From: Bacteroidota bacterium
GTDB taxonomy: Bacteria > Bacteroidota > Bacteroidia > Flavobacteriales > Weeksellaceae
DNA: 10,056 nucleotides
Direction: 5' to 3'
NCBI GenBank assembly: GCA_023457935.1
Contig: JAEXBA010000061.1
Span: forward strand, 1-10,056
Shown here one piece after another: positions 6,565 through 10,056 of the stretch; position 1 is the stretch's first letter, and every line of letters begins with the position of its first letter. The notes beneath the pieces are model-generated. The model was not told the DNA's origin and did no database searches. It worked only from the letters and a program-made list of their open reading frames with translations. The position numbers were made by a program, and so were the translations under genes.

Positions 6565-7386
6565 TTGAGCAACGAAAAAGACATGTCCTTCTGGGGACAC
6601 ATTGGCGAACTGCGCGGACATTTAATCCGCTGCATTATTGCGATTGTCATCGGAGCTTTTATCGTTGGGTTCAACATCAACTGGATTATGGATCATGTTT
6701 TTTTTGGTCCGACCAGGAATGATTTTGTTACGTTCAAGGTAATCAACGATTTTACTCAGGAATACCTAGGAACGGACAGTTTTAAATTACCGGACAATTT
6801 TGCTGTTCAGCAGAAGAAAATGATGCAGCAGTTCAACGTCATGATGTCGGTTTCCATTTTCGGCGGAATGGTTCTCGCTTTTCCTTATATTATCTGGGAA
6901 CTTTGGCGGTTTATCAGTCCGGCCCTTCATCCCAACGAAAGAAAAAAATCCACTTTTGTCATTAATTTTGTGTGGATTCTGTTTCTTTTGGGAATTCTGG
7001 TTGGTTATTTCCTGATTCTGCCGTTGGCCATCAATTTTGGGCTGATGTTTTCAATATCGGATTCCATTACGCAGCTTTTTGATCTTTCCGACTATACAAC
7101 ATTGTTCTTACAGGTGGTTTTGGGAATGGGACTTATATTTCTTTTTCCGGTAATTGTTTATTTCCTTACCGCCATCGGAATTCTCACACCAATTTTCCTG
7201 AAAACTTACCGCCGGCATGCCATTGTTCTGATTATGGTTGTGGCAGCAATTGTAACTCCGGCCGATGTTTTCAGTATGCTGGCTGCGGCTTTTCCGCTTT
7301 TGATTCTGTATGAATTTTCAGTTTTGATGAGCAACCGTGTTTACAAAAGATTGCAGAAGGAAAATGCTTTGGCTAAAACGCCTTAA
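6565..7386 (+). CDS. tatC: Sec-independent (twin-arginine) protein translocase subunit TatC
   Basis: TatC is the inner-membrane core of the Tat system and binds the twin-arginine signal peptides of folded export substrates, working with TatA/TatB. The protein has 273 residues and six predicted membrane helices at roughly 20-40, 93-115, 131-158, 176-205, 217-232 and 236-256. Recognisable conserved sites are the cytoplasmic N-terminal SFWGHIGELRGHL (Glu15, Arg17), FPYIIWELWRFISPAL with PNERK (Glu125, equivalent to E. coli Glu103), and TPADVFS (Asp234, equivalent to Asp211). The first periplasmic loop (about 41-90) is long and charged compared with E. coli TatC. The start used is TTG at 6565. 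ATG at 6583 (residue 7) would also keep the conserved region, so the start is uncertain. No tatA or tatB is in the window. Confidence 0.96.
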   Translation: MSNEKDMSFWGHIGELRGHLIRCIIAIVIGAFIVGFNINWIMDHVFFGPTRNDFVTFKVINDFTQEYLGTDSFKLPDNFAVQQKKMMQQFNVMMSVSIFGGMVLAFPYIIWELWRFISPALHPNERKKSTFVINFVWILFLLGILVGYFLILPLAINFGLMFSISDSITQLFDLSDYTTLFLQVVLGMGLIFLFPVIVYFLTAIGILTPIFLKTYRRHAIVLIMVVAAIVTPADVFSMLAAAFPLLILYEFSVLMSNRVYKRLQKENALAKTP

Positions 7387-7421
7387 ATAAGCATTCATTC
7401 TTCATTCTTAGCCGATTTTTC

Positions 7422-7429
7422 TATCTTTG
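7422..7429 (+). promoter_or_regulatory. tyrS promoter, -7 element
   Basis: TATCTTTG followed by C matches the Bacteroidota -7 consensus TAnnTTTG exactly and sits 20 nt before the tyrS ATG, giving a very short leader of about 14 nt. No clear TTG is present about 20 nt upstream; the region there is T/C rich. It indicates that tyrS can be transcribed independently of tatC. Confidence 0.6.
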
Positions 7430-7449
7430 CATCTCAAATTTTTTGAAGT

Positions 7450-8745
7450 ATGAATCCTTTTATTGAAGAACTGAAATGGCGCGGACTGTATTCCGACATG
7501 ATGCCTGGAACTGATGAACAGCTGAACAAGGAAATCACGACCGCTTATATCGGTTTTGATCCGACAGCGGATTCACTTCATATCGGAAGTCTGGTTCAGA
7601 TTAAAATTCTCGCGCACTTTCAGCAGCATGGCCACAAGCCGATTGCCTTAGTTGGCGGTGCAACAGGAATGATTGGTGATCCTTCCGGAAAATCTTCTGA
7701 AAGAAACCTGCTTGACGAAGCCACACTGAACCATTATGTAGACTGTCTCAAGGAACAGCTTTCCCGCTTCCTTATATTCGACGGAAATGAAGCCAATTCA
7801 GCTGAACTGGTGAACAATTATGACTGGATGAAAGAATTCAGTTTCCTTGATTTTATCCGTGATGTAGGCAAGAATATTACGGTGAATTACATGATGGCAA
7901 AAGATTCCGTAAAGAAGAGAATTACCGGAGAAGGCGGCGCGGAAGGAATGAGCTTTACAGAATTCACTTATCAGCTTCTGCAGGGTTATGATTTTCTTCA
8001 TTTATACCGAGAAAAAAATGTGAAGCTCCAGATGGGCGGTTCCGATCAGTGGGGAAATATCACTACCGGAACAGAACTGATCCGCAGAAAAGCACAGGGT
8101 GAAGCATTTGCGCTTACCGTTCCTTTGATTACGAAATCCGACGGTTCGAAATTCGGTAAATCAGAAAGTGGTGAAAACTACTGGCTGGATAAAAAAAGAA
8201 CTTCACCATACCGTTTCTATCAGTTCTGGCTGAATGCAACCGATGAAGACGCTGAGCGTTTTATTAAGTTCTACACATTCCTTGGAAAAGAGGAAATTGG
8301 GGTGTTAACAGAAGAACACAAAACGGCGCCTCACGAAAGAAAACTTCAGAAAAAACTTGCTGAAGAAGTTACTGTTTGGGTTCACGGAAAAGAAGAATAC
8401 GAAAAAGCACTGAAAGCTTCAGAAATACTTTTTGGAAGATCTACAGCCGAAGATTTGATAAATCTTGACGAAGAAACGTTCCTGGATATTTTCGACGGAG
8501 TTCCGCAGAAAGAAGCACCAAAAAATGAAGTTCTTGGCTCGAATATCGTTGATATTCTTACTGAGAAATCCGGATTTCTGAAATCCAAAAGCGAAGCACA
8601 GAGAGAACTGAAAGGCAACGCCATTTCCATCAACAAAGAGAAGGTGACAGACACGTACAGCGCATCAGAAAAAGACCTGATAGACGGTAAATTTCTTCTC
8701 CTCCAGAAAGGCAAAAAGAATTACTTCATTCTTAGAACAGTATAA
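7450..8745 (+). CDS. tyrS: Tyrosine--tRNA ligase
   Basis: This class I aminoacyl-tRNA synthetase charges tRNA-Tyr with tyrosine in the cytoplasm. Its 431 residues are the normal length for bacterial TyrS. Visible features are Tyr33 and GFDPTADSLHIGSL, with the HIGH-motif equivalent HIGS at 44-47, GGATGMIGDPSGKS (69-82), the tyrosine-binding YQLLQGYD (174-181), GGSDQWGNI (196-204), and the KMSKS equivalent KFGKS (234-238). The C-terminal tRNA-binding S4-like domain lies at about 375-431. The ATG start gives NPFIEELKWRGL, the standard family beginning. It has its own promoter 20 nt upstream and is followed immediately by a strong hairpin terminator, so it is probably monocistronic. No T-box leader is present; the leader is too short. 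Nothing unusual was seen in the coding sequence. Confidence 0.98.
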   Translation: MNPFIEELKWRGLYSDMMPGTDEQLNKEITTAYIGFDPTADSLHIGSLVQIKILAHFQQHGHKPIALVGGATGMIGDPSGKSSERNLLDEATLNHYVDCLKEQLSRFLIFDGNEANSAELVNNYDWMKEFSFLDFIRDVGKNITVNYMMAKDSVKKRITGEGGAEGMSFTEFTYQLLQGYDFLHLYREKNVKLQMGGSDQWGNITTGTELIRRKAQGEAFALTVPLITKSDGSKFGKSESGENYWLDKKRTSPYRFYQFWLNATDEDAERFIKFYTFLGKEEIGVLTEEHKTAPHERKLQKKLAEEVTVWVHGKEEYEKALKASEILFGRSTAEDLINLDEETFLDIFDGVPQKEAPKNEVLGSNIVDILTEKSGFLKSKSEAQRELKGNAISINKEKVTDTYSASEKDLIDGKFLLLQKGKKNYFILRTV

Positions 8746-8783
8746 AAAAGGAGGCCTGAAAATTCAGGCCTCTTATAATTTTA
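8744..8783. terminator. Bidirectional intrinsic terminator between tyrS and the lipoprotein gene
   Basis: GAGGCCTGAA (8751-8760) and TTCAGGCCTC (8763-8772) form a perfect 10-bp inverted repeat. An A-rich stretch precedes it (8744-8749) and a T-rich stretch follows (8774-8783), so it can serve both strands. It begins 5 nt after the tyrS stop codon and ends about 23 nt from the convergent lipoprotein stop. It is the only GC-rich strong hairpin noticed in the window. Confidence 0.9.
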
Positions 8784-8795
8784 TATTCCCGCAGT

Positions 8796-9215
8796 TTAAA
8801 ACTGGCTGAAGTCGTACATGGTTTTTGCCATTAAGGCAACTCCTTTTGCCGTATCCGCAGCTTTGATATTTCCGTTAACCAGTATCTGTACAATCAGTTC
8901 CGACTGTGGATCTATACCGTCTGCCGTAGAAGCAAGATGAACGGCTCCTACTTTAGTATTCACTACCTGTGGCGCACTTTGCCAGCTTGTTCCCGGCACC
9001 ACAAAATTGGTACTTTGCTGAGTTCCGACCTGGGCCACTACAGATTTAATCTCCACATCAGTGTTGGCTGACACTTTGAACTGCACCGTTACATCCTGAT
9101 AAGGATCAACTTCGTCATCTTTGCAGGAAGTAAGTGCTGTTCCAAAAAAGGTTACCCCAAGTACCAGAAAAAGAGCGTTTCTCATAATTTGGGATGAAAA
9201 GTATCTTTTCTTCAT
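8796..9215 (-). CDS. Small lipoprotein, probably surface-exposed, function unknown
   Basis: This is a 139-residue predicted lipoprotein. Residues 1-30 form a type II signal peptide: basic start (KKR, later R12), hydrophobic core from about 14 to 27, lipobox LTSC with Cys31 lipidated. The residues after the cysteine are KDDE, matching the K-(D/E)2 lipoprotein export signal described for surface lipoproteins in Capnocytophaga and related flavobacteria. The mature part of about 108 residues is rich in Val, Thr, Ser and Gln with alternating hydrophobic residues (VTVQFKVSANTDVEIKSVV, SELIVQILVNGNI), suggesting a beta-sandwich. I recognise no family. The start at 9215 is preferred over the ATG at 9185 because the -7 element 23 nt upstream gives a short leader. 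It converges on tyrS, sharing its terminator, and is divergent from the esterase gene. Confidence 0.82.
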   Translation of the reverse strand: MKKRYFSSQIMRNALFLVLGVTFFGTALTSCKDDEVDPYQDVTVQFKVSANTDVEIKSVVAQVGTQQSTNFVVPGTSWQSAPQVVNTKVGAVHLASTADGIDPQSELIVQILVNGNIKAADTAKGVALMAKTMYDFSQF

Positions 9216-9237
9216 TTTTGATTAATTATTGATCTTT

Positions 9238-9245
9238 CAAATATA
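9238..9245 (-). promoter_or_regulatory. Candidate promoter -7 element of the lipoprotein gene
   Basis: On the minus strand TATATTTG matches TAnnTTTG exactly and lies 22 nt upstream of the lipoprotein ATG. There is no TTG at the -33 spacing; instead that zone is occupied by an inverted A8/T8 repeat (9247-9283). Confidence 0.5.
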
Positions 9246-9246
9246 G

Positions 9247-9283
9247 TTTTTTTTGACGATTTATGTGTAATATTCAAAAAAAA
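9247..9283. repeat. 10-bp inverted repeat in the divergent intergenic region
   Basis: TTTTTTTTGA (9247-9256) and TCAAAAAAAA (9274-9283) are perfect reverse complements separated by 17 nt. The repeat directly abuts the upstream side of the lipoprotein -7 element. It could be an operator or an A-tract bend acting like an upstream promoter element, and it may equally be a by-product of homopolymer runs. Confidence 0.5.
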
Positions 9284-9342
9284 TGTCTTTTGTTGCGGAA
9301 AAGGGAATCACAACCAATTCTTATTCAAAGATTTCAGACAAT

Positions 9343-9372
9343 TTGTCCACCGCTGATTAATTGGTAAATTTA
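9343..9372 (+). promoter_or_regulatory. Candidate esterase promoter
   Basis: A TTG (9343-9345, within TTTG) is followed after 19 nt by TAAATTTA (9365-9372), one mismatch from TAnnTTTG. Transcription would begin near 9379, about 18 nt before the ATG at 9397. This supports the ATG and argues against the TTG at 9361 as start codon. Confidence 0.45.
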
Positions 9373-9396
9373 TCACTTCAATACCGAAAAGAAATT

Positions 9397-10035
9397 ATGG
9401 AATTAAGCTATCTTGTCCGCGAACCCGAAAACATCACATCTAAAACAACCGTTCTTTTTATGCTTCACGGATACGGAAGCAACGAGGAAGATCTTTTTTC
9501 TTTTGTACCGACGCTTCCAAAAGACTGGCTCATCGTAAGCTACCGTGCGCCCAGAAACACCGATTATCAAGGATTTTCGTGGTACGATATCGATTTCATG
9601 GATAAAGAGAAATTCATCAATGCAGAACAGGCAAAAGAAGCAACAGATGCGCTGCTGAGCAGCATGATGGAAATTACCAACCGCTACGGACTCACCGAAA
9701 ATGAAACGCATCTTTGTGGATTTTCACAGGGCGGAATTCTGAGTTATGCTTTGGCGCTTCAGAACCCACAGCTTTTTTCCAAAGTAGCATGCATGAGTTG
9801 TTATCCGGAAGAAAAAATCCTGACAGACATTGTAAAAGATAAAAAACAGCTTCAAAATTTAAGATTCTTCGTTTCGCACGGAACCGATGACGCCATTATT
9901 CCGTTGGAATGGGGACAGAAAGGCGCAGAAATGCTGTACGATTTGGGTTGTTATTTCACGTTCCGGGAATACATGAGCGGACACGGAGTGAACCAGAAAA
10001 ATTATCTGGATTTAATGGAATTTTTTGAAAGCTGA
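9397..10035 (+). CDS. Alpha/beta-hydrolase, phospholipase/carboxylesterase (YpfH-like) family
   Basis: This is a predicted cytoplasmic serine hydrolase acting on carboxyl esters; the natural substrate is unknown. From the ATG it has 212 residues, matching the family's usual 200-220. The fold signature is clear: oxyanion-loop LHGYGSNEEDLF near residues 23-34, the nucleophile elbow GFSQGG with Ser110, the acid in HGTDDAIIP (probably Asp165), and His196 in SGHGVN, in the correct order for a Ser-Asp-His triad. No signal peptide or membrane segment is present. An in-frame TTG at 9361 would add 12 residues but lies inside the likely promoter. The gene is transcribed divergently from the lipoprotein gene. 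After its stop only 21 nt remain, with no visible terminator. An acyl-protein thioesterase-like role is possible but not shown. Confidence 0.9.
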   Translation: MELSYLVREPENITSKTTVLFMLHGYGSNEEDLFSFVPTLPKDWLIVSYRAPRNTDYQGFSWYDIDFMDKEKFINAEQAKEATDALLSSMMEITNRYGLTENETHLCGFSQGGILSYALALQNPQLFSKVACMSCYPEEKILTDIVKDKKQLQNLRFFVSHGTDDAIIPLEWGQKGAEMLYDLGCYFTFREYMSGHGVNQKNYLDLMEFFES

Positions 10036-10056
10036 TTTTAATAAAGAACGTTTCGG

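Noticed and set aside
6438..6680. Minus-strand open frame over the heptamer array and tatC start
   Set aside because: The array generates open frames by repetition, and the remainder is antisense to the conserved TatC N-terminus.
9361..9396. TTG start of the esterase with 12 extra residues
   Set aside because: It overlaps the likely -7 element, and the ATG at 9397 gives the family's usual length and N-terminus.
9403..9711. 102-residue minus-strand open frame within the esterase gene
   Set aside because: It is antisense to the catalytic region of the esterase, with no supporting signals.
1..10056. Defence island, prophage or insertion sequence
   Set aside because: All genes are housekeeping or envelope genes of uniform style. 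No transposase, integrase, terminal repeats or tRNA attachment site was seen.

Overview
The window looks like chromosome of a low-GC member of the Bacteroidota, most likely a flavobacterium of the Chryseobacterium/Weeksellaceae type. The reasons are Bacteroidota-type promoter elements (-7 TAnnTTTG, sometimes with a -33 TTG), few Shine-Dalgarno sequences, a SusC/RagA-like TonB plug protein, a lipoprotein carrying the CKDDE surface-export signature, and a RecQ with a long C-terminal extension. The genus is an inference from protein flavour. I saw no mobile element, CRISPR array, tRNA or rRNA, and the region reads as conserved housekeeping chromosome.

Left part, all on the minus strand (1-5287). 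recQ is transcribed leftwards, then 5 nt later a small secreted TonB-plug protein, then after a 62-nt gap a GT4 glycosyltransferase. A roughly 190-nt AT-rich intergenic stretch full of AAAAGTT repeats and palindromes follows, and then the N-terminal half of an adenosylcobalamin-dependent (class II) ribonucleotide reductase, which runs off the left edge.

Right part, mostly on the plus strand (5454-8745). Divergent from recQ are kdsD/kpsF (arabinose-5-phosphate isomerase, Kdo supply for LPS), tatC (Tat translocase core) and tyrS (tyrosyl-tRNA synthetase). tyrS has its own promoter and ends at a strong bidirectional hairpin terminator. A nine-unit, 7-bp-period degenerate array lies between kdsD and tatC. 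Beyond the terminator a small, probably surface-exposed lipoprotein is encoded convergently. It is followed by a divergent promoter region containing a 10-bp inverted repeat, and then an alpha/beta-hydrolase carboxylesterase on the plus strand that ends 21 nt before the window edge.

The genes do not form one obvious pathway. Several serve the cell envelope (glycosyltransferase, plug protein, KdsD, TatC, lipoprotein), and the rest are DNA repair (RecQ), dNTP synthesis (RNR) and translation (TyrS). I found no convincing novel multi-gene system. The points most worth a second look are the repeat-rich leader of the ribonucleotide reductase, the loss of three of the four zinc cysteines in RecQ, the plug-only TonB protein coupled to recQ, the heptamer array, the interlocked divergent recQ/kdsD promoters, and the lipoprotein export signal.
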